64,000 nt of DNA, taken from the NCBI RefSeq assembly GCF_042665195.1, contig NZ_JBHTBW010000047.1:124001-188000 (forward strand), given 5' to 3'. Under the pieces are notes generated by a model that worked only from the letters and a program-made list of their open reading frames with translations, did no database searches and was not told the DNA's origin. This document shows positions 1 through 7,739 of this stretch, one piece after another (position 1 is the first letter of the stretch; every line of letters starts with the position of its first letter). The translations under genes were made by a program, and so were the position numbers. The DNA is from Laceyella putida (GTDB lineage: Bacteria; Bacillota; Bacilli; Thermoactinomycetales; Thermoactinomycetaceae).

Positions 1-40
1 TTGTCAGCGGTTACACCGGGTCATACGCCCTTTTGTGCTT

Positions 41-69
41 TTGAAATGTGATGATGATTAAGGTACAAT
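41..69 (+). promoter_or_regulatory. Probable SigA promoter of pgi
   Basis: A -35 box TTGAAA (41-46), a 17-bp spacer and a -10 box TACAAT (64-69) lie 53 bp ahead of the pgi start codon. Spacing and sequence fit the vegetative sigma factor. Nothing recognisable is seen in bases 1-40. Confidence 0.7.
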
Positions 70-122
70 GTGTGTTGATTCGGCAACCATTTCTTGAGTA
101 TATAAAATTGGATGGTGAAAAC

Positions 123-1475
123 ATGAATTTATTATCCTTCGATTATTCCAAAGCGCGCTCTTTCATTCAAGACCATGAAGTTTCCCAATTAAGCCAAGCG
201 ATTCACTTGGCCCATGACATGTTACATAATAAAACGGGTGCTGGTGCCGACTTCCTCGGTTGGATCGACTTGCCACGTGACTACGACAAAGAAGAGTTTT
301 CCCGCATCAAAAAGGCGGCGGCAAAAATCCAATCGGACTCCGATGCCCTTGTCGTCATTGGCATCGGCGGGTCTTACCTCGGAGCTCGGGCGGCGATCGA
401 AATGCTGACCCACACCTTCTACAACCAATTGCCAAAAGGCAAACGGAATACGCCTGAAATCTATTTTGTCGGCCATCATATCAGCTCCACTTATGTGGCG
501 GAACTCCTGGAGCTCTTGGAAGGCAAAGACGTAAGTGTAAACGTCATCTCCAAGTCGGGTACCACCACTGAACCGGCCATCGCTTTCCGCATCTTCCGTG
601 AATATTTGGAAGCGCGTTATGGCAAGGAGGAAGCGCGCCGCCGGATTTATGCGACCACGGACCGTGCCAAAGGGGCATTGAAAAAGCTGGCGGATGAAGA
701 AGGCTACGAAAGCTTCGTCATTCCGGATGATGTGGGCGGGCGCTATTCTGTCCTCACCGCCGTGGGCCTCTTGCCGATCGCGACAGCCGGGATCGATATC
801 GACGCGATGATGGCGGGCGCGCAAACCGGGATGCAAGTGTACGGCGTGGCAGATTTGGAGCAGAATGAAGCGTACCAATATGCGGCTGTGCGGAATGCCC
901 TATATCGCAAAGGCAAAACGACCGAGCTGTTGGTCAACTATGACCCATCCCTCCAATATTTTAGCGAGTGGTGGAAACAACTGTATGGCGAAAGTGAAGG
1001 AAAAGACCAAAAAGGCATCTTCCCGGCTTCCGTGAATTTCACCACGGATTTGCACTCCATGGGACAATATATCCAAGAAGGCTTGCGTAACATCTTTGAA
1101 ACGGTTGTCTTTGTTGAGAAATCGGCGAAACCGATCACCATCAAAGAAGAAGCGAGCGATCTCGATGGTCTGAACTACCTGGCCGGAAAAGACCTTGATT
1201 TCGTCAACACCAAGGCCTTTGAAGGAACCATGCTGGCGCATACCGATGGCGGGGTGCCCAACTTGGTTGTCAAAGTGAAGGAAGCCTCTCCGTTCGCGTT
1301 TGGGCAACTGGTCTACTTCTTTGAAAAAGCGTGCGGCATCAGCGGTTATTTGCTTGGCGTGAACCCGTTTGACCAGCCAGGGGTGGAAGCGTATAAGAAA
1401 AATATGTTTGCCCTTCTCGGCAAACCCGGTTTTGAAGCGGAGCGTGAAGCGCTGTTGCAGCGGTTGGAGAAATAG
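123..1475 (+). CDS. pgi: Glucose-6-phosphate isomerase
   Basis: Interconverts glucose 6-phosphate and fructose 6-phosphate in glycolysis and gluconeogenesis; cytosolic. The 450-residue length equals the usual Bacillus form. The sugar-isomerase fold is marked by GIGGSYLGARA near residue 80 and SKSGTTTEP near 143. Both family signatures are present: GGRYSVLTAVG near 205 and GVNPFDQPGVEAYK near 410. I start at the ATG at 123 (MNLLSFDYSK), preceded by a modest GGTGA box; an in-frame upstream ATG at 48 lies inside the promoter and is not believed. It is a single-gene unit with its own promoter and a hairpin after the stop. Confidence 0.97.
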   Translation: MNLLSFDYSKARSFIQDHEVSQLSQAIHLAHDMLHNKTGAGADFLGWIDLPRDYDKEEFSRIKKAAAKIQSDSDALVVIGIGGSYLGARAAIEMLTHTFYNQLPKGKRNTPEIYFVGHHISSTYVAELLELLEGKDVSVNVISKSGTTTEPAIAFRIFREYLEARYGKEEARRRIYATTDRAKGALKKLADEEGYESFVIPDDVGGRYSVLTAVGLLPIATAGIDIDAMMAGAQTGMQVYGVADLEQNEAYQYAAVRNALYRKGKTTELLVNYDPSLQYFSEWWKQLYGESEGKDQKGIFPASVNFTTDLHSMGQYIQEGLRNIFETVVFVEKSAKPITIKEEASDLDGLNYLAGKDLDFVNTKAFEGTMLAHTDGGVPNLVVKVKEASPFAFGQLVYFFEKACGISGYLLGVNPFDQPGVEAYKKNMFALLGKPGFEAEREALLQRLEK

Positions 1476-1488
1476 ATATGTGTACCCA

Positions 1489-1516
1489 TCATGGCGGCTA
1501 TGATTAGCCGCCATGA
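1489..1516 (+). terminator. Terminator-like hairpin after pgi
   Basis: A perfect 12-bp inverted repeat with a 4-nt loop begins 13 nt after the pgi stop. The following T tract is weak (ATTTCTG), so it may be an inefficient terminator or an mRNA-stabilising hairpin. Confidence 0.55.
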
Positions 1517-1697
1517 TTTCTGTATTGAAACCTTTACAAATTTCCGAAAACAATCTAAGATAATTTACAAGCTTAATTAATGAAGAACAAGGAAGGATTC
1601 AGCTCTCAGGGGATTGGCAATAAGTGGGCAAGGCAGCAGGAGAGGAATTGCTTATTTTCATATCGAATAGAAAACATTAAAACATTGTAGAAAAAGA

Positions 1698-1726
1698 TGG
1701 ACAAATTTTCATTTTGCGCATAGTAT
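1698..1726 (+). promoter_or_regulatory. Possible promoter of the ROK repressor gene
   Basis: TGGACA (1698-1703), a 17-bp spacer and TAGTAT (1721-1726) lie 85 bp ahead of the ROK start. The rest of the 1517-1811 gap is AT-rich; I see no gene and no clear operator in it. Confidence 0.45.
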
Positions 1727-1811
1727 GAACGTTGGTTAGGAATCATTTCATGTCATTAGACAACGGTTAAGCGAAATCCTTTTGTTGATTGAGACCGAAA
1801 GGGGGAAGCGG

Positions 1812-3017
1812 ATGCAGACGGGAAGTTTTCAATGGATGAAATCATTGAATAAGTCTACCATTTTAAATATGGTTCGTTTGCATGGCCCAATTTCAAGGGC
1901 GGAAATCGCGAAGTTAACCAAGCTGACACCGCCGACGGTGACCAATATCGTAAGTGAGTTGTTGCAAGATGGATTGATAGTGGAAAGCAATTTGGGTGAA
2001 TCAACCGGTGGACGCAAGCCGATTATGCTCCGGATCAATGCGTCCCGCTTCTACGTGATCGGAATCTATGCCCGTGAAGGCAGATTGGATGCCGCGGTGG
2101 CGCATCTTGATGGCAAGATGATCCATCAGTGTGCGCGGGAGTTGCCGACAAAAGTAGACCAAACTGACTTCTTGGAATCGTTGAAAGCGCTTGCAAACGA
2201 AGCGCTTGCCTTGGCGCAAGCGGACGGGCAGCCCGTGCTCGGAATCGGTGTGGGCATGCACGGGCTGGTCAATCCACTGCAAGGGGAATCAGTGTTTGCT
2301 CCCCATCTCCATCTGAAACATGTGCCGATCAAAGCGGTGTTGGAAGAGGCTTGCCAGCTCCCTGTGGAAGTGGAGAACGATGTGCGGGCGATGGCGTTGG
2401 CGGAAAGTTGGTTTGGTCAAGGCAGGGAACATGCCAACTTTATCACCGTGCACATCGGATCGGGGATTGGTGCGGGCATTGTGTTGGACAACGAGCTGTA
2501 TCACGGCGTTTCGTTTGCGGCGGGGGAAATTGGCCATACCACGATTGACGTCAACGGTCCCTTATGCCGCTGTGGCAATGTGGGGTGCCTTGAGGCGCTC
2601 GCGGCCGAGCCGGCTCTCGTCACGCGGGCCCGAGCAGCGATCGAAGCCGGGAGAGCGAGTCTCCTAAGCGAGATGGTGCAGGGAGAGTTAACCCGATTGA
2701 CGGAAGAGCATCTGTACATGGCCATCAACCAAGGGGATGAGTTGGCCAAAGAAATCTTTGCCGATGCCGGCCAAAGTTTGGGGATCGGTCTCGCAAATTT
2801 GATCAACACCTTTAATCCGTTGCGCATCATTATCAACGGAAGCCTTACCCGTGCAGGAGCTTACTTGATTGAACCGCTTCTCGACACAGTGCAAAAACGC
2901 ACACTGGATGCGTCGGCGGATCATCTGTCGATTGTCGTGTCCGACTTGGGGAAACAGGCGGCGCTGATTGGTGCGTACACGTTGGCATTGCGCAAGATTT
3001 TTGCGCCAAGCGCGTAA
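1812..3017 (+). CDS. ROK-family (XylR/NagC-like) transcriptional repressor
   Basis: A 401-residue sugar-responsive repressor. The N-terminus has a winged helix-turn-helix (PISRAEIAKLTKLTPPTV, about residues 26-43). The rest is a ROK sugar-kinase-like domain with GIGVGMHGLV, HIGSGIGAGI and the zinc-binding LCRCGNVGCLEA near residue 250, preceded by the GEIGHT histidine. Repressors of this type usually control neighbouring sugar uptake or catabolic genes, but no such gene is adjacent: upstream is pgi and downstream is a truncated MATE gene starting right after the stop. I use the ATG at 1812, with GGGGGAAGCGG in front. The ligand cannot be read from the sequence; xylose- or glucose-type ligands are typical of the family. 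Confidence 0.9.
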   Translation: MQTGSFQWMKSLNKSTILNMVRLHGPISRAEIAKLTKLTPPTVTNIVSELLQDGLIVESNLGESTGGRKPIMLRINASRFYVIGIYAREGRLDAAVAHLDGKMIHQCARELPTKVDQTDFLESLKALANEALALAQADGQPVLGIGVGMHGLVNPLQGESVFAPHLHLKHVPIKAVLEEACQLPVEVENDVRAMALAESWFGQGREHANFITVHIGSGIGAGIVLDNELYHGVSFAAGEIGHTTIDVNGPLCRCGNVGCLEALAAEPALVTRARAAIEAGRASLLSEMVQGELTRLTEEHLYMAINQGDELAKEIFADAGQSLGIGLANLINTFNPLRIIINGSLTRAGAYLIEPLLDTVQKRTLDASADHLSIVVSDLGKQAALIGAYTLALRKIFAPSA

Positions 3018-3593
3018 AAGTGGGGGGATATCGCCGTATCCGGCATGGGAGCGGTCAACAGCATCCTGGTGTTGATCATGATGCCCGTATTCGGAATCAG
3101 CCAAGGGGTGCAACCGATCATCGGGTTTAACTATGGGGCCGCCAAGTTTGACCGCGTAAAAGAAGCGTTGAAATCCGGCATGATCTTCGCTTCCGCGATC
3201 ACCGCATTGGGCTTTGTCGCCGCGATGGTGTACCCCGGCCCCATGATGTCCATATTTACCGAGGACAAGGCATTTGTCGCTTTCGGGACCCATGCCATGG
3301 GGATCATTATGATGTTGTTGCCGGTGTTGGGCTTCCAGATCGTCGGTTCCGGCTATTTCCAGGCGGTGGGAAAACCGAAACAGGCCATGTTTTTGACCCT
3401 GTCCAAACAGGTGTTGTTCCTGATTCCGGCTTTGCTGGTCCTTCCCCTCTTTTTCAAAATGATGGGATTGCTCGTCGCCGTGCCGCTGTCGGATTTGTTG
3501 GCGACCGTCATGACCGCGATCTGGTTGGTTCCGGAACTGAAAAACCTGAACAAGAAACAAAGGGAAGCATTGGCTCAGGTTGAGATGAAATGA
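3018..3593 (+). pseudogene. 5'-truncated MATE-family efflux transporter
   Basis: The frame encodes only about the C-terminal 40% of a MepA/NorM-type drug or cation antiporter: GISQGVQPIIGFNYGA, followed by about five hydrophobic helices and a charged tail. MATE-like residues (GDIAVSGMGAVNS) can be read right back to the ROK stop codon at 3015-3017, in the same frame, so the homology begins at the junction and the first half of the protein is missing. The first ATG (3045) has no good ribosome-binding site. I read this as a deletion remnant; a translated half-transporter is less likely. An assembly join at 3018 is also possible. Confidence 0.8.
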
Positions 3594-3628
3594 ACCTTAA
3601 TTGAATCGGCGGGGCAACACGATGACGG

Positions 3629-3672
3629 GGTATCGTTCCAAACCGCGTTATGCGGAGGGACGATCCTTTTTT
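3629..3672 (+). terminator. Intrinsic terminator after the MATE remnant
   Basis: About 10 bp of paired stem with one bulge (GG-ATCGTTCC against GGGACGATCC), an inner CCGC/GCGG helix and six T residues at 3667-3672. Bases 3673-3870 hold no gene or motif that I can support. Confidence 0.8.
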
Positions 3673-3870
3673 ACGTCTTTTGAGGGACTAAGGGGTGCAC
3701 TAGGTGAAGCTTTTGCTGAGAATTCACAGGGAGAAACAGTTCAGTTAATGGCTGGTCTGGCTAAAAAATAGCAAGTGGGTATTGTGTATGGGTTTAAATA
3801 GAAAAAGATAACAAATAAGCAAAAAAAGATTGAATTGCGGAAAAAAGATATGAAATAATAGAGAAGCTTA

Positions 3871-4002
3871 CTCTTTCGGATTACGAAAGAGGGTGTCGGT
3901 GGAAACGGATACATAGATTGATCTCAAAACAGATGATGTCCTTTGCCAGGGATGATTCTTGGCAAAGGACATCTCCTTCAGCATGCTATCTGCTTATGCT
4001 GA
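3871..4002 (+). promoter_or_regulatory. Structured leader with three hairpins ahead of the M42 peptidase gene
   Basis: Three perfect hairpins follow one another: CTCTTTCG/CGAAAGAG (3871-3891), a 13-bp stem GATGTCCTTTGCC/GGCAAAGGACATC (3935-3973) and TCAGCAT/ATGCTGA (3978-4002). The last ends 8 nt before the GGGAGGA ribosome-binding site. No T tract follows the long stem, so it does not look like a simple terminator. No T-box or known riboswitch motif was recognised. It is probably a cis-acting mRNA structure of unknown ligand. Confidence 0.45.
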
Positions 4003-4022
4003 GGACATAGGGAGGAACCGAT

Positions 4023-5096
4023 ATGGATCAGCTAGAGAAAATGATGAAAGATTTAAGCGAAGCCAATGGCGTACCTGGATTTGAACGAGAGGTGCGCACC
4101 AAGATGGAACAATACTTGGCCCCTTTGTCAGAAGAGATCCTAAGAGACCGGATGGGCGGGATTGTGGCGAAGAAAACAGGCGACGCAAACGGTCCCCGCA
4201 TTCTATTGGCGGGCCATTTGGACGAGATTGGTTTTATGGTGACAAGGATCACGGACAATGGTTTTTTGCGGTTTCAGCAATTGGGAGGTTGGTGGTCGCA
4301 TAACCTGCTTGGCCATCGGGTAACCGTTCAATCGCGCAAGGGGGATCATATTGGGATTATCGGTTCCAAGGCACTCCACGCGTTGGGGGCGGACGAGAAG
4401 AACCGTTTGCTCGACCTGAAAGAGATGTTTATCGATGTCGGCGCGAAAAGCCGGGCAGAAGTGGAAGAAATGGGCATCCGCCTGGGCGATCCGGTCGTTC
4501 CGGCATCTGATTTTTTCACAATGCGCAATGGGGAATGGTGGTGTGGCAAGGCACTGGATAACCGGGCGGGGTGTGCGTTGGCGGTCGAAGTGCTACGGCA
4601 ACTTCAGGGAGAGAGCCATCCCAATACCATCTACGCGGGAGCGACTGTGCAAGAAGAAGTGGGTTTGCGCGGCGCGGGTGCGTTGGCCCATCTCGTGCAA
4701 CCAGATATCGCTTTTGCGTTGGATGTCGGCTTGGCTTATGACACGCCGGGGTTTGAAAATTATCCAGCCCAAGTGGATATGGGTGAAGGGCCGTGCCTGT
4801 TCCTCATGGATCACTTTATGATCGGCCATGGCAAGTTGCGAGACCTGGTGTTGGATACGGCTGAAGAACTGGGCATCCGTGTGCAACTGGATGCGCTGAT
4901 GGGTGGCGGGACGGACGGAGGTAAGTTCCACTTGCATGGTATCGGTTGTCCCACAGTTACCATTGGTTTCCCCACCCGGTATGTGCACAGCCACAACTCC
5001 GTCATGGCCAGACGCGACTTTGAGCAAGCGTTGCAATTGGTCACCGCTGTTGTAAAGAAGTTAGACACGCGATTTCTGGAAGAAATTGTTTATTAA
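4023..5096 (+). CDS. M42-family metallo-aminopeptidase (YsdC/FrvX/glutamyl aminopeptidase type)
   Basis: A 357-residue cytosolic di-metal aminopeptidase that trims N-terminal residues from peptides. Expected ligands are visible in order: GHLDEIG (His about 65, Asp 67), the bridging Asp in DNRAGCA (about 179), the catalytic Glu pair in QEEVGLRG (about 211-212), Asp in ALDVGL and the final His in YVHSHNS. GGGTDGGKFH is also typical of the family. The start has a strong site, GGGAGGA. It is monocistronic: a hairpin-rich leader in front and a terminator at 5136. M42 genes are often labelled endoglucanase; aminopeptidase is the better-supported role, and the exact residue preference is unknown. 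Confidence 0.92.
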   Translation: MDQLEKMMKDLSEANGVPGFEREVRTKMEQYLAPLSEEILRDRMGGIVAKKTGDANGPRILLAGHLDEIGFMVTRITDNGFLRFQQLGGWWSHNLLGHRVTVQSRKGDHIGIIGSKALHALGADEKNRLLDLKEMFIDVGAKSRAEVEEMGIRLGDPVVPASDFFTMRNGEWWCGKALDNRAGCALAVEVLRQLQGESHPNTIYAGATVQEEVGLRGAGALAHLVQPDIAFALDVGLAYDTPGFENYPAQVDMGEGPCLFLMDHFMIGHGKLRDLVLDTAEELGIRVQLDALMGGGTDGGKFHLHGIGCPTVTIGFPTRYVHSHNSVMARRDFEQALQLVTAVVKKLDTRFLEEIVY

Positions 5097-5135
5097 TCCA
5101 AAATAAAATAATATATTAAACTGTTTTTTTAATTG

Positions 5136-5166
5136 AAAGGGGTTGAAAAACCTCTTTGTTTTTTTT
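5136..5166 (+). terminator. Intrinsic terminator after the M42 peptidase
   Basis: AAAGGGGTT/AACCTCTTT stem with a GAAA loop, followed by a run of T residues (5159-5166). Confidence 0.85.
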
Positions 5167-5471
5167 ATTATAGTAATGAAATTAAACCATTTCTTAATAA
5201 CATCTTAATAAACAAATACAATGAAATGGTTTGTTATTTAGAAGTGGTGCAATTGTTTAAAAATTCAGGGAGGGCAGTTGGCCGTACGGGAATCATCGAG
5301 GAAAATAAGGATCAGTTGGCGAAGTTAGTAGATAAATTTATTCGCTGACCAATGTGTTTTTGTGCAATCATAAATTTTCACAATTGGTTAACAATATGGT
5401 CTTGTTTATTATTTTTCATCGGACAGAAAAATCATAAGATTAACATTGTTTATGCAGGAGGGGAGTTTGCC
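5167..5471 (+). other. AT-rich intergenic stretch ahead of the permease gene
   Basis: No gene is supported here. One 40-codon frame (5226-5348) ends in a coding-looking segment (RTGIIEENKDQLAKLV) and could be a decayed gene remnant, but it has no ribosome-binding site. The permease promoter must lie here; I see no clear consensus match. A strong ribosome-binding site AGGAGGGG occurs at 5456-5463. Confidence 0.4.
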
Positions 5472-6884
5472 ATGAGTTTATTTCGAACGAAAAACATTAA
5501 CTCGCTTTTAAACGAAGCGCAGAGCAAGGGTAAGCTGAAACGCGATTTGGGCGCATGGGATTTGACGCTCTTGGGGATCGGGGCGATTATCGGTACGGGG
5601 ATTTTCGTTTTGACCGGAACGGGTGCTTTGACAGCGGGTCCTGGGTTGATCATCTCGTTTGTCATCGCCGGTCTGGCGTGTGCCTTTGCCGCATTGGCTT
5701 ACGCGGAGTTCGCTTCGTTGGTGCCGATTTCAGGTTCGGTTTACACCTACAGTTACGCGACGTTGGGTGAATTCATCGCTTGGATCATCGGATGGGACTT
5801 GGTGCTGGAGTATCTCTTCGCGGTCAGTTCGGTGTCCGTCGGATGGTCAGGGTATTTCCAATCGTTGCTGGGCGGATTCGGCATCCATCTGCCTGATGCC
5901 TTAACCGCCGCGCCCGGTGCCAAAGAAGGCGTTATCACATACTTCAACCTGCCGGCGTTCTTGATTGTCATGCTGATCACGTTCCTGTTGTCCCGTGGGA
6001 TTACGGAATCAAAACGGGTCAATAACATCATGGTTTTGATCAAAGTCGCCGTTGTTGTTCTCTTTATCGTGGTCGGGGTTGGTTATGTGAAACCGGCCAA
6101 CTGGGAACCGTTCACCCCATTTGGCATGGATGGCATTTTTCAGGCCGCGGCATTGGTGTTCTTCGCCTATGTGGGCTTTGACGCGGTTGCGTCGGCGGCG
6201 GAAGAAACCCGCAACCCGAAACGGGACCTGCCAAGAGGTTTATTGTGGTCCTTGGGGATTTGTACGGTTCTCTACGTGATCGTCACCGCCATCATGACCG
6301 GGGTTGTACCATTCGCCCAATTTAAGGGCCATGAGGATCACCCTGTATCCCTCGTCTTGCAACTGGCTGGACAAAACTGGGTCGCGGGATTGATTGACCT
6401 GGGCGCGATCATGGGGATGACCACCGTTATTCTGGTCATGCTGTACGGGCAAACGCGGATTTTCTTCTCCATGTCCCGTGACGGCTTGTTGCCGAAAGCA
6501 TTTTCCCATGTGCATCCGAAGTATAAAACGCCGTTCAACAGCACGTGGATTTTGGGCACGATCGCCGCATTCATCGGCGCTCTCTTGCCGCTGGACAAAT
6601 TGGCGGAGCTGGTTAACATCGGAACGTTGACTGCCTTTGCGCTGGTTTCCGTTGGAGTCATTGTTCTTCGCAAGACCCAACCCGATTTGCCGCGCGCTTT
6701 CCGCTGTCCGGGTGTGCCGGTTATTCCGTTGATCGCCGTGGGTTCATGCTTGTTCTTGATCTCTAAATTGGCGGTTATCACTTGGATCGCCTTTGGTGTG
6801 TGGCTCTTGATCGGTCTGGTGGTTTACTTCACTTACTCCCGGAAACATTCGCTTTTGAATGAATCGTCTTCTTCGGTGAAATAA
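5472..6884 (+). CDS. Amino-acid permease, APC superfamily (YfnA/CAT-like)
   Basis: A 470-residue integral membrane transporter with about 12 hydrophobic helices. The first helix carries the substrate-binding signature GIGAIIGTGIFVLTG, and helix 3 begins with the family-typical SGSVYTYSYA. Similarity is to the cationic/branched amino-acid CAT-type group represented by YfnA. The ATG at 5472 is chosen because AGGAGGGGAG lies just upstream; the upstream frame extension has no support. The gene stands alone. Its 3' region contains a 195-bp repeat before the terminator at 7139. The substrate cannot be decided from sequence. Confidence 0.9.
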   Translation: MSLFRTKNINSLLNEAQSKGKLKRDLGAWDLTLLGIGAIIGTGIFVLTGTGALTAGPGLIISFVIAGLACAFAALAYAEFASLVPISGSVYTYSYATLGEFIAWIIGWDLVLEYLFAVSSVSVGWSGYFQSLLGGFGIHLPDALTAAPGAKEGVITYFNLPAFLIVMLITFLLSRGITESKRVNNIMVLIKVAVVVLFIVVGVGYVKPANWEPFTPFGMDGIFQAAALVFFAYVGFDAVASAAEETRNPKRDLPRGLLWSLGICTVLYVIVTAIMTGVVPFAQFKGHEDHPVSLVLQLAGQNWVAGLIDLGAIMGMTTVILVMLYGQTRIFFSMSRDGLLPKAFSHVHPKYKTPFNSTWILGTIAAFIGALLPLDKLAELVNIGTLTAFALVSVGVIVLRKTQPDLPRAFRCPGVPVIPLIAVGSCLFLISKLAVITWIAFGVWLLIGLVVYFTYSRKHSLLNESSSSVK

Positions 6885-6903
6885 AAGACGTGAAGACAAG
6901 AGA

Positions 6904-6925
6904 AAGGCATCCCTCTAACTGGGGG
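6904..6925 (+). repeat. Left flanking direct repeat of the 195-bp element, copy 1
   Basis: This 22-bp segment resembles the segment at 7137-7158 (about 20 of 22 positions after one gap). The right copy is the arm and loop of an intact terminator; the left copy has lost most of the matching second arm. The pair brackets the repeat element. Confidence 0.7.
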
Positions 6926-6935
6926 CGCTTTCAAA

Positions 6936-7130
6936 ACCCTAGAGGAGGAAGATTTTTGAAAGCGGAGTGCCGAACGAAGGAGAAAAGCGGGTAGTCCTAA
7001 GAACGATAGTGACTTTGCCCTCAAGCTCACGAGGACAGGCCCGCGCCGGAGTTCGGCGACGGAGCTACTTCCCGATAAGGCGACCAAGGAACGCAGACTC
7101 AAAAATCGACTCCGAGGCCAATTTGTCAGC
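6936..7130 (+). repeat. Dispersed 195-bp non-coding repeat, copy 1
   Basis: Homologous over its whole length to 30298-30489 in the same orientation. Outer ends can pair (GATTTTTGA at 6951-6959 with TCAAAAATC at 7100-7108). An inner helix is made by GCGGG/CCCGC (6987-6991, 7040-7044) extended by GTCCT/AGGAC (6994-6998, 7032-7036), followed by a GCCG/CGGC hairpin (7045-7057). A 22-nt stretch at about 7021-7042 is absent from copy 2. It sits between the permease stop and its terminator. Short frames on both strands are not credible genes. It may be a structured RNA or a miniature mobile element; identity unknown. Confidence 0.8.
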
Positions 7131-7138
7131 AAGCTTAA

Positions 7139-7170
7139 GGCATTCCCCTAACTGGGGGATGCCTTTTCTT
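7139..7170 (+). terminator. Intrinsic terminator of the permease transcript
   Basis: GGCATTCCCC/GGGGGATGCC stem with one wobble pair, loop TAACT, then TTTTCTTTT. The T tract is on the + strand, so it serves the permease and any RNA from the repeat, not hsp20. Confidence 0.85.
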
Positions 7171-7176
7171 TTATGT

Positions 7177-7632
7177 TCAGGCTTCCCGTTTTTTGATTTC
7201 GATGCGGCGGGGTGTCGGCTCCGTATGCTTGGGAACAGTGATGGTTAACAGGCCATGTTCATATTCGGCGGTGACATGGTCCAGATTGGCGTACTCCGGG
7301 AGCGTGATTGACCGATGGAAAGAACCGTATCTGCGCTCCACCCGGTGCATGCGCTCTTCTTTCTTTTGTTCTGTCCGCTTATGCTCCCCTTTGATGATCA
7401 ACGTTTGCCCATGCGCCTCGATTTCAACCATGTTGGGATCGATGCCGGGGAGCTCCGCCTCAATCACAAATCGCTCCGCTTCTTCTTTCATGTTGATCGC
7501 GGGCATATACGGCATGGGCTGCGTAAGCAAAGGGTTTTCGAAAAAACGTTCAAATGTGCGTGTAATCTCATCGTGCAATCGGGTGAGGGGATGGTTGACT
7601 GAATGGTGATCATCCCGTCTGCTTAGGTTCAT
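7177..7632 (-). CDS. Small heat-shock protein, Hsp20/alpha-crystallin family
   Basis: A 151-residue ATP-independent holdase that binds unfolding proteins. The alpha-crystallin domain covers about residues 45-135: it opens with the motif INMKEEAERFVIEAELPG and includes GERRYGSFHR-like strand residues (VERRYGSFHRSITLP). The characteristic GLLTITVPK is near residue 127, and the C-terminal tail has the I-x-I motif (RIEIKK). The start at 7632 is set by AAAGGAGC upstream on the - strand; a longer open frame running to 8175 only overlaps the neighbouring gene antisense. No CIRCE element was found. It follows the flippase gene but is separated from it by a strong terminator. Confidence 0.95.
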   Translation of the reverse strand: MNLSRRDDHHSVNHPLTRLHDEITRTFERFFENPLLTQPMPYMPAINMKEEAERFVIEAELPGIDPNMVEIEAHGQTLIIKGEHKRTEQKKEERMHRVERRYGSFHRSITLPEYANLDHVTAEYEHGLLTITVPKHTEPTPRRIEIKKREA

Positions 7633-7705
7633 GGGGAATTGCTCCTTTCCTATGATGAATTCGTCTAGAGCATAGTGTGGAACGGAAGGAGAAAAATATG
7701 CATGC

Positions 7706-7733
7706 GAAAAAGCCGCGCCAAAGGGGCGCGGCT
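7706..7733 (-). terminator. Intrinsic terminator of the flippase gene
   Basis: Read on the - strand, an 8-bp GCCGCGCC/GGCGCGGC stem with a 5-nt loop is followed by TTTTT. It lies 7 bp downstream of the flippase stop. Confidence 0.9.
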
Positions 7734-7739
7734 CTCCAT

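Noticed and set aside
3622..3771. 49-codon frame ending FAENSQGETVQLMAGLAKK
   Set aside because: It runs straight through a strong terminator hairpin (3629-3672), has a poor ribosome-binding site and no recognisable homology.
3871..4022. T-box or SAM-type riboswitch ahead of the M42 gene
   Set aside because: The T-box core and the conserved bases of common riboswitches are absent; left as an unknown structured leader.
6833..7132. Minus-strand frame sharing SRFLSLRSLVALSG with another at 30240-30527
   Set aside because: The shared peptide only reflects DNA identity of the 195-bp repeat; the rest of the frames differ, reach into flanking genes and have no ribosome-binding sites.
6967..7248. 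Plus-strand frame through repeat copy 1 into hsp20
   Set aside because: Crosses the intrinsic terminator at 7139 and is antisense to hsp20; composition is that of the repeat.
7633..7705. CIRCE or CtsR operator for hsp20
   Set aside because: No matching inverted repeat or heptad was found in the upstream sequence.
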